This document shows positions 32,872 through 42,203 of a stretch of DNA of 42,802 bases, in pieces. A program made the translations under genes and the position numbers. The stretch lies in NCBI RefSeq assembly GCF_001437125.1, contig NZ_JQCA01000051.1, positions 1 to 42,802 of the forward strand. The letters are read 5' to 3'. Source of the DNA: Levilactobacillus paucivorans. GTDB taxonomy: Bacteria; Bacillota; Bacilli; Lactobacillales; Lactobacillaceae. The number at the start of each line of letters is the position of its first letter. The first letter of the stretch is position 1. The notes beneath the pieces are model-generated. The model was not told the DNA's origin, did not search any database, and saw only the letters and a program-made list of their open reading frames with translations.

Positions 32872-33804
32872 TTATTTGGTTGAAGGTGACTGGTGATCCG
32901 CCGTCGCCCGCGGGAAGAACTGACGATAATCCCGCTGGAGGTGTTCACGCGTCACGTGGGTATAAATCTGAGTGGTTGAGAGGCTACTGTGGCCCAGAAG
33001 CTCCTGTACGGAACGGAGATCCGCCCCGTGATTCAGAAGATGGGTCGCAAACGTGTGCCGCAACATGTGGGGATGAATCTCCCCCGTCAACGTGCTCCGT
33101 TTGATCATTTGGTTGAGGAGGTACGTGACCCCCGCTGATGTGAGTTGTTCACCATGAGCATTGACGAAGACGAAGTCATGCTGGTGGTGATACTGCGTCA
33201 TCAAGGGTGTCCGGGCGGCGTCGAAATACGCTTCAAGGGCGTCGCTGGCGTAATGGCCAAATGGCACGTAACGTTCCTTATTCCCTTTCCCATGAATCAA
33301 CATGAGTCGGTTATCGAAGTCGATGTCCCCCATTGTCAGGTTCACACACTCGCTAACCCGAATTCCGGTGGCATAGAGCACTTCCAGAACCGCCGAATCC
33401 CGAGTTGCTAGCTGAGCATTGGGGTTGGCCCCCGCTGCCGTGAAGAGTGCCGTCATCTCACGCTCATAGAAGAAGCGTGGGAGATGATTCTGATGGCGCT
33501 TGAGTTGAATGTAGGCAAAGGGGTCGTCGGCGACCTGACCGTTACTCATCAAAAAATTATAGAAGGAACGTAGCGAAGAAAGCTTGCGGGCAATGGTTGT
33601 TCGTGCGTAGTGTTGGTCGTAGAGATGACTCAGATAGACCTCCACGTCGAGCTGATCAATCTTGTCCCAGGGCTTGGCCCCACCAGTCTCTTCAAGAAAA
33701 GTGGTGAACTCCGTCAGATCCTCCTGATAGGCCTTGACCGTCTCAGGTGAATACTGGCGTTCGCCGCTTAGGTAACTCATGAACTGTTCAATCGCTGTTG
33801 CCAC
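32872..33804 (-). CDS. xerC: Tyrosine recombinase XerC (CodV)
   Basis: 310 aa. Complete catalytic set: Arg149 (ATGIRVSECV), Lys174 (GKGNKER), His246/Arg249 (HMLRHTFATHLL), His272 (LLGHSSLS) and Tyr281 (TQIYTHV). First gene of the conserved xerC-hslVU (codV-clpQY) operon. The GTG at 33804 is chosen: GGAGG lies eight bases upstream, whereas GTG 33813 overlaps that site. Its substrate is presumably the dif site at 19975-20002, 13 kb away, together with XerD from elsewhere. Confidence 0.94.
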   Translation of the reverse strand: MATAIEQFMSYLSGERQYSPETVKAYQEDLTEFTTFLEETGGAKPWDKIDQLDVEVYLSHLYDQHYARTTIARKLSSLRSFYNFLMSNGQVADDPFAYIQLKRHQNHLPRFFYEREMTALFTAAGANPNAQLATRDSAVLEVLYATGIRVSECVNLTMGDIDFDNRLMLIHGKGNKERYVPFGHYASDALEAYFDAARTPLMTQYHHQHDFVFVNAHGEQLTSAGVTYLLNQMIKRSTLTGEIHPHMLRHTFATHLLNHGADLRSVQELLGHSSLSTTQIYTHVTREHLQRDYRQFFPRATADHQSPSTK

Positions 33805-33834
33805 GGCGCTCACCTCCTATTTCTTTACGAGTTA

Positions 33835-33863
33835 ATGCTAGCAAACACGCCCTAAAAACTCAA
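33835..33863 (-). promoter_or_regulatory. Promoter of xerC-hslVU
   Basis: Minus strand TTGAGT, 17 bases, TAGCAT, 31 bases before the GTG start. Confidence 0.55.
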
Positions 33864-34106
33864 CTAACTCATCAAAAAGGTTGTGAATGGGCTTGCTAGA
33901 CTGGTCGACGTTGTGACGTGGTGAGCGACAATGACTGGTGGCTAGGACTTCTGTTTATGATAACAGCAAACACTTCCTTTAGCGACTTGATGTGTTTAAG
34001 CGTGATTATAACCGCAATTATCGTCCTTTTTGCTCGCTGATGATAAAATAGCTGTTGACATAATTGATAAACATTTGTAAAGTAGATGCAATTGGAGGGA
34101 TGAGAC

Positions 34107-35186
34107 ATGAATCTAGTTGATCTGACAGTAACTGAAATTAAACAAGGTTGGCATGAAACGGCTGAAGCCTATATCTGTAATACTTGTGAGGCGACGTTTG
34201 CCAAGGACCAAGTCTTTCCGGAAGATGATAAATTCTATCCGGCAGCCACTATGATTCAACGGCACCTGGCGGCTAGTCACCCCAATGCCGTGGCTGACCT
34301 GATTCGAACTGATAACAAATACAATACACTGACCGCCCGGCAGCGTGACCTTCTATTGGCATTTGCCCAAGGCCATAAGGATGCAACTATTGCTGAGAAA
34401 ATGGGTGTGGCGGCGGCCACCGTGCGGCATCAAAAGTTTACCTTCCGCGAGAAGGCCAAGCAGGCCAAACTTTATCTGGCTATTTATGAACAGGTTTTCA
34501 ATCAGCCAGCGCCGGTCGAGCAACTCGTCACGTTCCCTGAACAGCCCGGAAAAAAGGATGCGCGTTTCACCATGACGACCGCCGAGTACGACGAGCTGGT
34601 CACGAAGTACTTTACGTCCGTCAACCCTTTGACATTAACGCGGTGGCCTAGACACCAAAAAGCCATCTTAGCGATCTTGAAGCGGGTCAGTCAGACCTTG
34701 CCCATGACCCAGCATCTGACGGAAGTGGAACTTACGGCTAAGTTGAAGCCGATCTATGCTGACTTTCCCTTACTGCGGCGCTACCTCGTCGATTATGGGT
34801 TCCTGAAGCGGACGGCGAGTGGTAGTGAATATTGGCGGAACCTTGATGATAAGGAGCAACAAATGAATCGCAAAGAAATCATTCAAAATTATAAGGCGGC
34901 ACCGACCTACTACGGTGTGATCCAGATCAAGAATAACCAGAACGGCAAGACCTTCATTGACGTCGCCCGGAACCTTCACAATCGCTGGGGTTACTATCAA
35001 ACCAACCTCAACGAGAATTTCTATCACGATACGGCATTACAGGCAGATTGGAATGCCCTTGGGGCGGACGCCTTTACGTACAGCGTTCTCTGGAAGGCTG
35101 ATACCGCCGATGTCGACAATCTCCGGCAGACACTGAAGGATCTCAAGGCCAAGTGGCTGGAGAAGTGTCAGCCGGCCTACAATTAA
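34107..35186 (+). CDS. Zinc-finger / HTH / DUF2087 / GIY-YIG-like fusion protein
   Basis: 359 aa with four parts. (1) 22-58: C24-x2-C27 with H53-x4-H58, a C2H2-like finger. (2) 75-118: LuxR-type helix-turn-helix (TARQRDLLLAFAQGHKDATIAEKMGVAAATVRHQ). (3) About 165-245: DUF2087 (RWPRHQKAILAILKRV, IYADFPLLRRYLVDYGFL, GSEYWR). (4) About 267-335: GIY-YIG-like fold (YYGVIQIKNNQNGKTFIDVARNLHNRW, DWNALGADAFTYSVL). In part 4 the second motif is FID instead of YIG; Arg293 is kept and no clear catalytic Glu is seen, so nuclease activity may be lost. Probably a DNA-binding regulator. ATG follows GGAGGG. The CAT-like gene starts 20 bases later and may be co-transcribed. Confidence 0.8.
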   Translation: MNLVDLTVTEIKQGWHETAEAYICNTCEATFAKDQVFPEDDKFYPAATMIQRHLAASHPNAVADLIRTDNKYNTLTARQRDLLLAFAQGHKDATIAEKMGVAAATVRHQKFTFREKAKQAKLYLAIYEQVFNQPAPVEQLVTFPEQPGKKDARFTMTTAEYDELVTKYFTSVNPLTLTRWPRHQKAILAILKRVSQTLPMTQHLTEVELTAKLKPIYADFPLLRRYLVDYGFLKRTASGSEYWRNLDDKEQQMNRKEIIQNYKAAPTYYGVIQIKNNQNGKTFIDVARNLHNRWGYYQTNLNENFYHDTALQADWNALGADAFTYSVLWKADTADVDNLRQTLKDLKAKWLEKCQPAYN

Positions 35187-35206
35187 TCAACCAGAAAGGG
35201 TTTCAC

Positions 35207-35878
35207 ATGACAAACTTAAATACGCACAGCACCCCGATCGACTTAGCAACTTGGTCACGGCGGGAATACTTTTATTACTTCACCAAAATGATGCCAACGG
35301 GATTCACCCTCACCGTTGATCTTGATGTCACGGCTACCAAGGAATGGATCGCGGCCCGCGACTACAAGTTCAATGCGGCGTATCTCTACCTGGTCTCGAA
35401 AGTCATCGCCCAGACACCGGAATTTAGGGTGTCGAGAGACGATGCCGGGCAATTGAAACGTTATGATGTTCTCCACCCGTCTTACTCGGTGATGCATGCG
35501 GATGACCACAGTATCTCTGGCCTGTGGACCGCCTACGATCCCGACTTCAAACAATTCCATCGCAACTATCTGGCCGATTTGACCGAATACGGTGATCAGC
35601 GGACGCCGATGCCCAAGGCTCCACAGAGTGCGAATACCTATATGATCGGTAGTATTCCCTGGACGCATTTTACCAGCTACACGCCCCTGCCCTTCACCCC
35701 ACTAAACACATTCTTCCCAGTCATTCAGGCGGGAAAGTTTGAACAGAAAGCCAAGCGTTGGCAAATGCCGCTGTCCTTGACGATTCACCATGCGGTGGCC
35801 GATGGCTATCACGTGAGTCAATTCCTGGAACAGCTTCAGTTGGCTTTTGACCATCCTGAGGTTTGGTTGGCCAATTAA
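35207..35878 (+). CDS. Chloramphenicol acetyltransferase-like (CATA family) protein
   Basis: 223 aa, the size of type A chloramphenicol acetyltransferases. Catalytic His195 and structural Asp199 in the signature HHAVADGYHVSQF, and the N-terminal WSRREYFYYFT. It would transfer acetyl from acetyl-CoA to a hydroxyl. Being chromosomal, and unaccompanied by mobile DNA, it may not act on chloramphenicol. ATG 35207 has AGAAAGG upstream; the longer frame from 35153 overlaps the previous gene. Likely in one transcript with the zinc-finger fusion gene. Confidence 0.88.
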   Translation: MTNLNTHSTPIDLATWSRREYFYYFTKMMPTGFTLTVDLDVTATKEWIAARDYKFNAAYLYLVSKVIAQTPEFRVSRDDAGQLKRYDVLHPSYSVMHADDHSISGLWTAYDPDFKQFHRNYLADLTEYGDQRTPMPKAPQSANTYMIGSIPWTHFTSYTPLPFTPLNTFFPVIQAGKFEQKAKRWQMPLSLTIHHAVADGYHVSQFLEQLQLAFDHPEVWLAN

Positions 35879-35898
35879 TCCTTAGAAATTTCCTTTAG

Positions 35899-35934
35899 AA
35901 AGCGACAGCCCGGGGTGGGACTGCCGCTTTTTTG
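35899..35934 (+). terminator. Terminator of CAT-like gene
   Basis: AAAGCG/CGCTTT with CAG/CTG inside, then T6. Confidence 0.85.
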
Positions 35935-36056
35935 ATACCGCCAACAGACAGCCTTAACAATACTGTTGGGGATGGACCATTATTTGATTGAAACGATTTT
36001 TTCTAAAATCGTGCGAAAAAATTGAGTGATTTTACGTTAGTAATAAGTGAAGGGCC

Positions 36057-36089
36057 AAAAAAGGCGTCGACCCCTGAGAGGTCAACGCC
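36057..36089 (-). terminator. Terminator of topA
   Basis: GGCGT/ACGCC plus GACC/GGTC with one mismatch; T6 on the minus strand. Confidence 0.85.
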
Positions 36090-36122
36090 AGTGAAACAAA
36101 ATTAAGATTTAATTGTGGAAAG

Positions 36123-38234
36123 CTACTTCTGTGGCGCTTCTTCGTAGTCACCGTTAGGACAAACGATCTGCGAGCCGCCACGAATCTTCTTGGCAACCAG
36201 GTAGTGACCGTCCTTAGGGCAATCACGGCCAACGGGCTTGTCCCATGAGACAAAGTCACAGTCCGGATAACGGGAACAACCGTATAAAATCCGGTTCTTC
36301 TTGGACTTACGTTCGATGACTTGGCCCTTGTGACAAACGGGACAGATGACGCCGATTTCCTTGACGATGGCCTTGGTATTCCGGCAATCTGGGAAGCGTG
36401 AACAAGCGTAGAACTTCCCGTAACGCCCCATCTTGATGACCATTGGGGCACCACAGATGTCACAGTCGAAGCCAGCTGGTTCGTCTCTGATTTGGATCTT
36501 TTCGATCGCATCTTCGGCGTGCGCCACTTCGGTTGAAAATGGCTTGTAGAAGGTGTCAATAACCTTGACCCAATCCTGCTTGCCTTCTTCAATCCCATCC
36601 AATTGTTCTTCCAGACCGGCCGTGAACCCAACGTCCACGATGTCGGGGAAGTATTGGTTGATGATGGTATTGACGATGTCACCGAGTTCCGTCGGTTCGA
36701 AACGCCGACCGACTAATTTAACGTAGTAGCGCCGTTGAATGGTATCCAGCGTTGGGGCGTAGGTTGATGGTCGACCAACCCCGTTTTCTTCCAAAGCCTT
36801 GATCAAGTTGGCTTCGGAATAACGTGCAGGCGGCTGAGTAAAGTGTTGGGCTGGATCGGTCTTGGCCAACTTCACGTGATCACCAATTTCGAGATCAGGG
36901 AGCAGATTATCCTTTTCTTTACCACCCTTGTAAATCTTCAAGAACCCTTCGAACTTCATCTTGGATCCGTTGGCTCTGAAGGTTACGCCGTTTTGGTCCA
37001 GCGTAACGGCCATGGTGTCCATGATCGCGTTCGTCATTTGACTGGCAACGAATCGATTCCAAATCAATTGGTAGAGCCGGAATTGGTCCTTAGTCAGGCG
37101 TTCTTTCAGGCTAGCCGGTGTCCGGAAGACGGACGTTGGCCGGATAGCTTCATGGGCATCTTGAGCGCCTTCTGGCAGCTTACCCTTGATTGGCTTAGTT
37201 GCAGCAAATTCCGCCCCATACTTCTCATGAATAAACGTGGAGGCTTCGTGCTTAGCGATGCTGGAAATCCGAGTCGAGTCGGTCCGCATATAGGTAATGA
37301 GCCCTTGCGTGCCTTCCTTACCCAGGTTGATCCCTTCGTAAAGCTGTTGAGCGGCCATCATGGTCTTCCGCGTCCGGAAGTTTAACTTCCGGTTAGCATC
37401 TTGTTGCATGGAACTGGTGGTAAATGGTGGCTGTGGGGAACGTTTCCGTTCCTTACGTACGACGTTGGTAATGTCGAAGTCGCCCTTGCGATCCAGCTTA
37501 CCCAAGACGGCTTGAACGGCGTCATTGTCCTTCAAGTCAGCCTTCTTACCATTTAGCCCGTAGTAGCTGGCGCTAAAGGTATGACGAGCCTTCTTGAAGT
37601 CGGCATCGATCGTCCAGTATTCTTCGGGCTTGAACGCCTTAATTTCATTTTCACGGGCAATAATCAGGGACAGTGCGATCGATTGCACACGACCGGCACT
37701 CAGGCCCTTCTTAACCTTTTTCCACAACAGAGGTGAGATAGAGTATCCCACCAACCGGTCTAAGATCCGGCGGGCCTGTTGGGCATTGACCAAGTCCATA
37801 TCGATGGACCGTGGCGTCTTAAAGGCTTCCTTGACGGCATCCTTCGTGATTTCGTTAAAGGTGACCCGGTTCTTGGCGGTCACATCCAAGTTAAGGACGT
37901 GGGCTAAATGCCAGGCAATGGATTCCCCTTCACGGTCAGGGTCAGATGCCAAATAAACGGCTTTGGCCTTCTTGGCTTCCGAACGCAGACCCTTGATCAC
38001 ATCACCCTTCCCCCGAATGGAAATGTAGTGTGGGTCGTAGTCGTTATCGAAGTCGATCCCCATTGAACTCTTAGGCAGATCCCGGACGTGTCCCAAGCTG
38101 GGAACGACCTTGTAGGTTCGGCCTAAATACTTCTCAATGGTTTTGGCTTTAGCTGGTGATTCGACAATCACTAATTTTTTTTGTGGCTTTCGCCGTGTCT
38201 TAGCTGCTGTCTTAGTTTTTGCTTTAGTCGGCAA
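36123..38234 (-). CDS. topA: DNA topoisomerase I
   Basis: 703 aa type IA enzyme that relaxes negative supercoils. Toprim at the N-terminus ([25 protein letters not shown] at 98-104) and catalytic Tyr315 in [11 protein letters not shown]-terminal zinc ribbons: first CDICGAPM...CSRFPDC, second CPVCHKG...CSRYPDC, and a third that keeps only two cysteines (CPKDG...CPNGD), so it is degenerate. A very basic N-terminal extension ([18 protein letters not shown]) precedes Toprim. TTG start, with GGGAG nine bases upstream. Follows dprA on the same strand. Confidence 0.95.
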   Translation of the reverse strand: MPTKAKTKTAAKTRRKPQKKLVIVESPAKAKTIEKYLGRTYKVVPSLGHVRDLPKSSMGIDFDNDYDPHYISIRGKGDVIKGLRSEAKKAKAVYLASDPDREGESIAWHLAHVLNLDVTAKNRVTFNEITKDAVKEAFKTPRSIDMDLVNAQQARRILDRLVGYSISPLLWKKVKKGLSAGRVQSIALSLIIARENEIKAFKPEEYWTIDADFKKARHTFSASYYGLNGKKADLKDNDAVQAVLGKLDRKGDFDITNVVRKERKRSPQPPFTTSSMQQDANRKLNFRTRKTMMAAQQLYEGINLGKEGTQGLITYMRTDSTRISSIAKHEASTFIHEKYGAEFAATKPIKGKLPEGAQDAHEAIRPTSVFRTPASLKERLTKDQFRLYQLIWNRFVASQMTNAIMDTMAVTLDQNGVTFRANGSKMKFEGFLKIYKGGKEKDNLLPDLEIGDHVKLAKTDPAQHFTQPPARYSEANLIKALEENGVGRPSTYAPTLDTIQRRYYVKLVGRRFEPTELGDIVNTIINQYFPDIVDVGFTAGLEEQLDGIEEGKQDWVKVIDTFYKPFSTEVAHAEDAIEKIQIRDEPAGFDCDICGAPMVIKMGRYGKFYACSRFPDCRNTKAIVKEIGVICPVCHKGQVIERKSKKNRILYGCSRYPDCDFVSWDKPVGRDCPKDGHYLVAKKIRGGSQIVCPNGDYEEAPQK

Positions 38235-38354
38235 TGCACATTACTCCCTCGAATAATAGGCAACGAAGCCCCGCTGGGCGGGAATCCCCGTTCCTATCGA
38301 CTTGTTTTAATCGCGAAACAAAAGTTCGCTAAACATTTCACTATAATCCCACAC

Positions 38355-38384
38355 ATGATATTTCAAGTCAGGGTAACTTGTCAA
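38355..38384 (-). promoter_or_regulatory. Promoter of topA
   Basis: Minus strand TTGACA (38384-38379), 18 bases, TATCAT (38360-38355). The -35 lies within the last codons of dprA, so topA can be transcribed on its own. Confidence 0.7.
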
Positions 38385-39261
38385 CTAAAACTTCTTCCAT
38401 TATATGATCGGAATTCAAGATCGGTTTCGCCCCAGCGAGAATTAATTCGTTAGTGCCGACCGAATTTGGACCGTCGATTGTCCCGGGAACCGCAAGGACG
38501 TTTCGGTTCTCCTGAAGTGCAAAATTAGCCGTGATCAGACTCCCCGAATGATGAGCCGCCTCGACCACGAGAACACTCTGTGAGAGACCGGCGATGATCC
38601 GATTCCGTTCTGGAAAATGATGCCGCGCGCCATTGGTACCCCACGGATATTCCGAAAGTACAAGCTGATCGTGGGCCAGGGTGTCCATGAGGTCACGGTT
38701 GGCGGCGGGATAACACTTGTCTAGGCCGGTCCCAATCACCGCCACCGTGCGGCCACGATGGGCTAAGGCCACCTGGTGGCTGAGCGTATCGACGCCCTGG
38801 GCCAGGCCAGAGACAATGCAAATGTTGGTCTCGACCACGGTTGGCAGTAACAGGCGCATGGCCGTTAAGGCGTAGTTTGTGGGGTGCCGTGACCCGACGA
38901 CCGCCAACTGTGGCCCTTGAAGATTGCGCAGATCGCCCTGAAAGAATAACGCGACTGGTGGTGTGTAGATTTCCTTGAGTTGCGGCGGATAAGCGTGATC
39001 GACAATGGTTAGACACCCACTGTGCGTGAGATTTTCGGTTATTTGTTGGTTCATGGCATGGCTGAACAACTCCAGATGAAGTTGCTTGAGTCGCTCGGCG
39101 GGTAACGGTAGCTCGGCACCTAATTGGTCGAGAGTGGCGGTGGTGATGGCTTGAATCTGGGGATGGGCCATTAACCAGTGCCAGCAGGCCACACAGGTCT
39201 TGGGGCCGATGCCAGTGACTAAGGGTAAGCGCATGAAAAAATCACGAAGTGTCAGTTGCAT
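38368..39261 (-). CDS. dprA: DNA processing protein DprA (Smf)
   Basis: 297 aa. Rossmann-like DprA domain: LAVVGSRHPTNYA, IVSGLAQGVDTLSHQVAL, TVAVIGTGLDKCYPAANRDL, HFPERNRIIAGLSQSVLVVEAAHHSGSLITA and AVPGTIDGPNSVGTNELI. It loads RecA onto incoming single strands in natural transformation. ATG follows ACAGGAGG. Lies between rnhB and topA, the usual order. Confidence 0.95.
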   Translation of the reverse strand: MQLTLRDFFMRLPLVTGIGPKTCVACWHWLMAHPQIQAITTATLDQLGAELPLPAERLKQLHLELFSHAMNQQITENLTHSGCLTIVDHAYPPQLKEIYTPPVALFFQGDLRNLQGPQLAVVGSRHPTNYALTAMRLLLPTVVETNICIVSGLAQGVDTLSHQVALAHRGRTVAVIGTGLDKCYPAANRDLMDTLAHDQLVLSEYPWGTNGARHHFPERNRIIAGLSQSVLVVEAAHHSGSLITANFALQENRNVLAVPGTIDGPNSVGTNELILAGAKPILNSDHIMEEVLVDKLP

Positions 39262-39287
39262 GTCGCAACCTCCTGTCCTCTTTAGGA

Positions 39288-40076
39288 CTAACTCCGTGAT
39301 TCGTTGGCAATTATTTTCTGAACGGGTGAAAAAGTTCGGCGGTGAATTGGGGTCACACCCCGATCGGCCAAACCACTCAGATGCTCCGCGGTCCCGTACC
39401 CAGCATTTTTGGCAAAACCATAGCCGGGATACAGTTGATCGTAGGCTGCCATTAAATGGTCCCGGTAGACCTTAGCGACGATACTAGCCGCCGCAACGCT
39501 GGCACTCTTCGCGTCCCCTTTGATTAACCGGGTCTGCGGAAGTGCCACTGGAATCTGCATGGCATCGACGATCAAGTGATCTGGCGCCACACCGAGGCCG
39601 AGAACGGCTCGTTGCATAGCCACCCGCGTCGCCTGATAAATATTAATCTGATCGATGAGCTGTGGACTCCCAATCCCAATGCTGACGGCCGTGGCCTGTG
39701 CCAGAATCTTCGGGTATAGGGCTTCACGTTCCTTGGGTGTGAGTTGCTTGGAGTCATTAACTAAAGGAATATCGAAGTCGCTGGGTAAAATGACGGTCCC
39801 CGTCACGACCGGTCCAGCTAAGGGCCCTCGACCAACCTCATCGACCCCAGCAACCTGCTGACCAGCGGCCCAGAATGGTCTTTCGTAGTGTAGGCGATGC
39901 TGAAAGGCTTCCTCAGCGGCCTCACGACGCGCAAGCTGGCGTTTAAGCTTAGCAAGGAGTTGCTGGGCCCCCTTGCGCGGATCGGCGGCTAGCGCCTCCA
40001 GACGGGGGTCTGAAGGCGACGTCACATCGGTCAACTGCTGGCGGAGTTCGGCTAGGCTAACGGGCTTAGTCGTCAT
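39288..40076 (-). CDS. rnhB: Ribonuclease HII
   Basis: 262 aa. Active site [17 protein letters not shown] (Asp79, Glu80), later Asp in LIVDAMQIP and [21 protein letters not shown]. It removes ribonucleotides and RNA primers from DNA. An N-terminal 70-residue extension is normal in Firmicutes. ATG 40076 overlaps the end of rbgA by 11 bases, so the two are translationally coupled. The open frame further upstream is inside rbgA. Confidence 0.94.
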   Translation of the reverse strand: MTTKPVSLAELRQQLTDVTSPSDPRLEALAADPRKGAQQLLAKLKRQLARREAAEEAFQHRLHYERPFWAAGQQVAGVDEVGRGPLAGPVVTGTVILPSDFDIPLVNDSKQLTPKEREALYPKILAQATAVSIGIGSPQLIDQINIYQATRVAMQRAVLGLGVAPDHLIVDAMQIPVALPQTRLIKGDAKSASVAAASIVAKVYRDHLMAAYDQLYPGYGFAKNAGYGTAEHLSGLADRGVTPIHRRTFSPVQKIIANESRS

Positions 40077-40929
40077 GGTCCTCACCCGCTTGGGGTGCGC
40101 GGTCCAAGGTGAACCCACCCATCTTAGAACGGCGAGCGTCGAAGATGAGGCGTTCGCTGGCCCGTTCGTAGTCTTCACGCATGCCGAGTTTGGCGGTGAT
40201 TTGCATTAACAGATCAACGTCAGACAGGTCGAAGTCTTCGTCTGCCAAATGATACCGTTCCTGCAGCGCAACCTGATGATATTGTCGGAAGAATTTCAAT
40301 TCAAATAAGGCAACGTCATCCTTGGCATAGAGCTTTTCCTTGATGGCTCCGGTCAATGCAAGCTTCAACGCCACGTCCTGATCCTTGAACTTAGGCCAGA
40401 GAATTCCGGGGGTGTCTAGTAATTCCAAGTGTTTGCTGGAGCGCAACCATTGTTGGCCCTTCGTCACACCAGGGGTATCGCCGACCTGAGCGGCCTTGCG
40501 GCTCACCAGGTGGTTCAGTAATGTTGATTTACCCACGTTAGGGACTCCAACTGTCATGGCGCGCATTGGGCGTTCCTTCAAGCCCTTTTCCTTTTCCGCC
40601 GCGAGCTTGTCCGCCAGAATGCTGGCCGCAATCTTGGTAATTTGCTTGGGAGTCACGTTGGCTCTGGAATCAATTGAAATAGCTGGCAAGTTCTGTGACT
40701 GGTAGTAACGCATCCAGGCAGCGGTTTGTTGTGGGTCTGCCAAGTCCTTCTTGGTTAAGATGATTAAATGCGGTTTGTCCTTTGCGATTCGGGTAACCTC
40801 GGGGTTACGGGATGAAGCGGGAATGCGGGCGTCGACCAACTCGAAAATAATATCCACGAGGTGAACGTTCTCTTCCATTTGGCGAATCGCCTTGGCCATA
40901 TGGCCTGGGAACCATTGAATGGTACTCAT
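40066..40929 (-). CDS. rbgA: Ribosome biogenesis GTPase YlqF (RbgA)
   Basis: 287 aa circularly permuted GTPase needed for late assembly of the 50S subunit. G4 TKKD (59-62) precedes G1 GVPNVGKST (128-136) and G3 DTPG (about 171-174), the permuted order. The N-terminal [11 protein letters not shown] is the family start. ATG 40929 has GGAGAG upstream; the frame to 41031 has no site. First gene of rbgA-rnhB(-dprA). Confidence 0.95.
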   Translation of the reverse strand: MSTIQWFPGHMAKAIRQMEENVHLVDIIFELVDARIPASSRNPEVTRIAKDKPHLIILTKKDLADPQQTAAWMRYYQSQNLPAISIDSRANVTPKQITKIAASILADKLAAEKEKGLKERPMRAMTVGVPNVGKSTLLNHLVSRKAAQVGDTPGVTKGQQWLRSSKHLELLDTPGILWPKFKDQDVALKLALTGAIKEKLYAKDDVALFELKFFRQYHQVALQERYHLADEDFDLSDVDLLMQITAKLGMREDYERASERLIFDARRSKMGGFTLDRAPQAGEDHDD

Positions 40930-41153
40930 AGTGTTCTCTCCTTTGATGTAGCAACGTTTGTAGTTTGTTGTGTGTCGTTGGTTTGTAAAATTATTTAAGC
41001 TTGTGTGTGCTTCGAAAGTCATACTGATCACGGTAGCAGAGTTTGTCGATAATGTTTTCTGTCGACTGTCATTGTGTCGTCACTAGCAATGTATTGAACC
41101 TAATTACTAGAGCCAAGTTCTCTGTTAGTGTCATTCCCAAAAAACAGAACAAC

Positions 41154-41194
41154 AAAAAGGTAGAATGGAATTTAATCAGCATTTCCATTCTACC
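41154..41194 (-). terminator. Terminator facing rbgA
   Basis: Perfect 12-bp stem GGTAGAATGGAA/TTCCATTCTACC with a 12-base loop; T5 on the minus strand. It stops transcripts coming from the secreted-protein genes. Confidence 0.88.
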
Positions 41195-41408
41195 ATTTTA
41201 TGAACGCTTTAAGATAGTCGGCGTTTCAATTGGAGTTTAAATGTTCTCACCGTGCCTACTTGATCTGAATGTCATCTGTCTTTAAGCTGTGTTTTGCTGT
41301 TTTAAAGCTACCAACAGATTCAACCGAAAGAGCATCGACCGTGTTTAGGAACAATTACTGTGATTACATGTGTGAAATGGGGTGTGGGGCAATTAGCCCC
41401 ATTATGTA

Positions 41409-41430
41409 GCGATTCGCGTAGGCGAATCGC
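41409..41430. repeat. Hairpin GCGATTCGC-gtag-GCGAATCGC, copy 1
   Basis: Perfect 9-bp arms, 4-base loop. A second copy with one change is at 42124-42145. Confidence 0.8.
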
Positions 41431-41434
41431 GAGG

Positions 41435-41465
41435 CCAATAAAGAAGACCATGTCTTCTTTATTGG
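41435..41465. repeat. 14-bp perfect hairpin downstream of secreted gene
   Basis: CCAATAAAGAAGAC and GTCTTCTTTATTGG around a 3-base loop (cat), 26 bases after the stop codon at 41491. There is no T tract. It may terminate or stabilise the mRNA end. Confidence 0.6.
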
Positions 41466-41490
41466 AAATATTCACATATTATAAACTTAA

Positions 41491-42012
41491 TTAAAAGATT
41501 GAAGGGTCACCAAGGGCATCAATTGCGCCGGCACTTAAAACATCATTTTTATATTCAGTACGATTTGCTTTTTTTAAACCACGATACCATGTATCAAAAT
41601 CAGCAGTATGATACTTATCAGCTTTATAAGTCTTAACTGGCTTCATATCGGTTAATTTAACCCAACCACCAGCATGTTTCTTCTTAGTGATAGGGGTCAT
41701 GTAGTAATAGACCATCCAACTACCCTTGTGCTTGATTTGGGTAATCTTCGTTCGGGTCCACTTGTTCTTTTTATAGTTCTTCAAATAATGGTTGGTCTTC
41801 AATTTTACATTCTTCTTGGTACCAGTCATCTTATAGGTTTTACCCTTGGTATTCTTGACCCGATATTTTTCATGATTCCGAGTAGTTGCTTTGAAAATCC
41901 GGCTGTAACCCGTTTTACTAGAAGCAGAAGCGACAACACTCGGCATCACTGTGCCACCCATCATAGTTAAAGCCATTGCAGCGGCCACTACAATACGATT
42001 CATTTTTTTCAA
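41491..42012 (-). CDS. Secreted basic protein, tandem paralogue A
   Basis: 173 aa. Signal peptide (KKMNRIVVAAAMALTMMGG, likely cut after ASA) then a lysine-, tyrosine- and tryptophan-rich domain: KYRVKNTKGKTYKMTG, NHYLKNYKKNKW, ITQIKHKGSWMVYYYM and HAGGWVKLTDMKPVKTYKADKYHTADFDTWYR. The beta-rich pattern resembles SH3-like surface modules; family not recognised. The next gene upstream on this strand is a close paralogue. TTG 42012 has GGGAG eight bases upstream; the ATG three codons on is 17 bases away. TATAAT at 42083-42078 is a likely -10. Confidence 0.75.
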   Translation of the reverse strand: MKKMNRIVVAAAMALTMMGGTVMPSVVASASSKTGYSRIFKATTRNHEKYRVKNTKGKTYKMTGTKKNVKLKTNHYLKNYKKNKWTRTKITQIKHKGSWMVYYYMTPITKKKHAGGWVKLTDMKPVKTYKADKYHTADFDTWYRGLKKANRTEYKNDVLSAGAIDALGDPSIF

Positions 42013-42123
42013 TTTAAAAACTCCCTTCACGGTAATCAAAGATACTGACAATTTGTCATCGGCTATGTTTACGAACAATTATATTAGTGAAATGAAAGTG
42101 GAGAGAATAGTCCCCAAGAAGCA

Positions 42124-42145
42124 GCGATTTGCGTAGGCGAATCGC
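42124..42145. repeat. Hairpin GCGATTTGC-gtag-GCGAATCGC, copy 2
   Basis: Same element as at 41409-41430 with one C-to-T change (a G-T pair). It lies about 110 bases upstream of the start of paralogue A. Confidence 0.75.
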
Positions 42146-42203
42146 AATTTCAAAAAGGTCGATTGTTTTGGATGAACTTTGGAGAAATTCTAGTCACATA
42201 AAT

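Larger units (their letters stand above)
40930..41490. other. Intergenic region with repeated and hairpin elements
   Basis: 561 bases. Holds the terminator at 41159-41194, a region (about 41295-41430) that resembles the upstream DNA of the secreted gene ending at 41491, the hairpin at 41409-41430 and a 14-bp hairpin at 41435-41465. A 32-codon minus frame (41256-41354) aligns with the non-coding leader of the paralogue and is not a gene. Confidence 0.55.

Noticed and set aside
41256-41354. 32-codon minus frame between rbgA and paralogue A
   Set aside because: No ribosome site. It aligns with the leader of paralogue A, so it is better read as a duplicated non-coding remnant.
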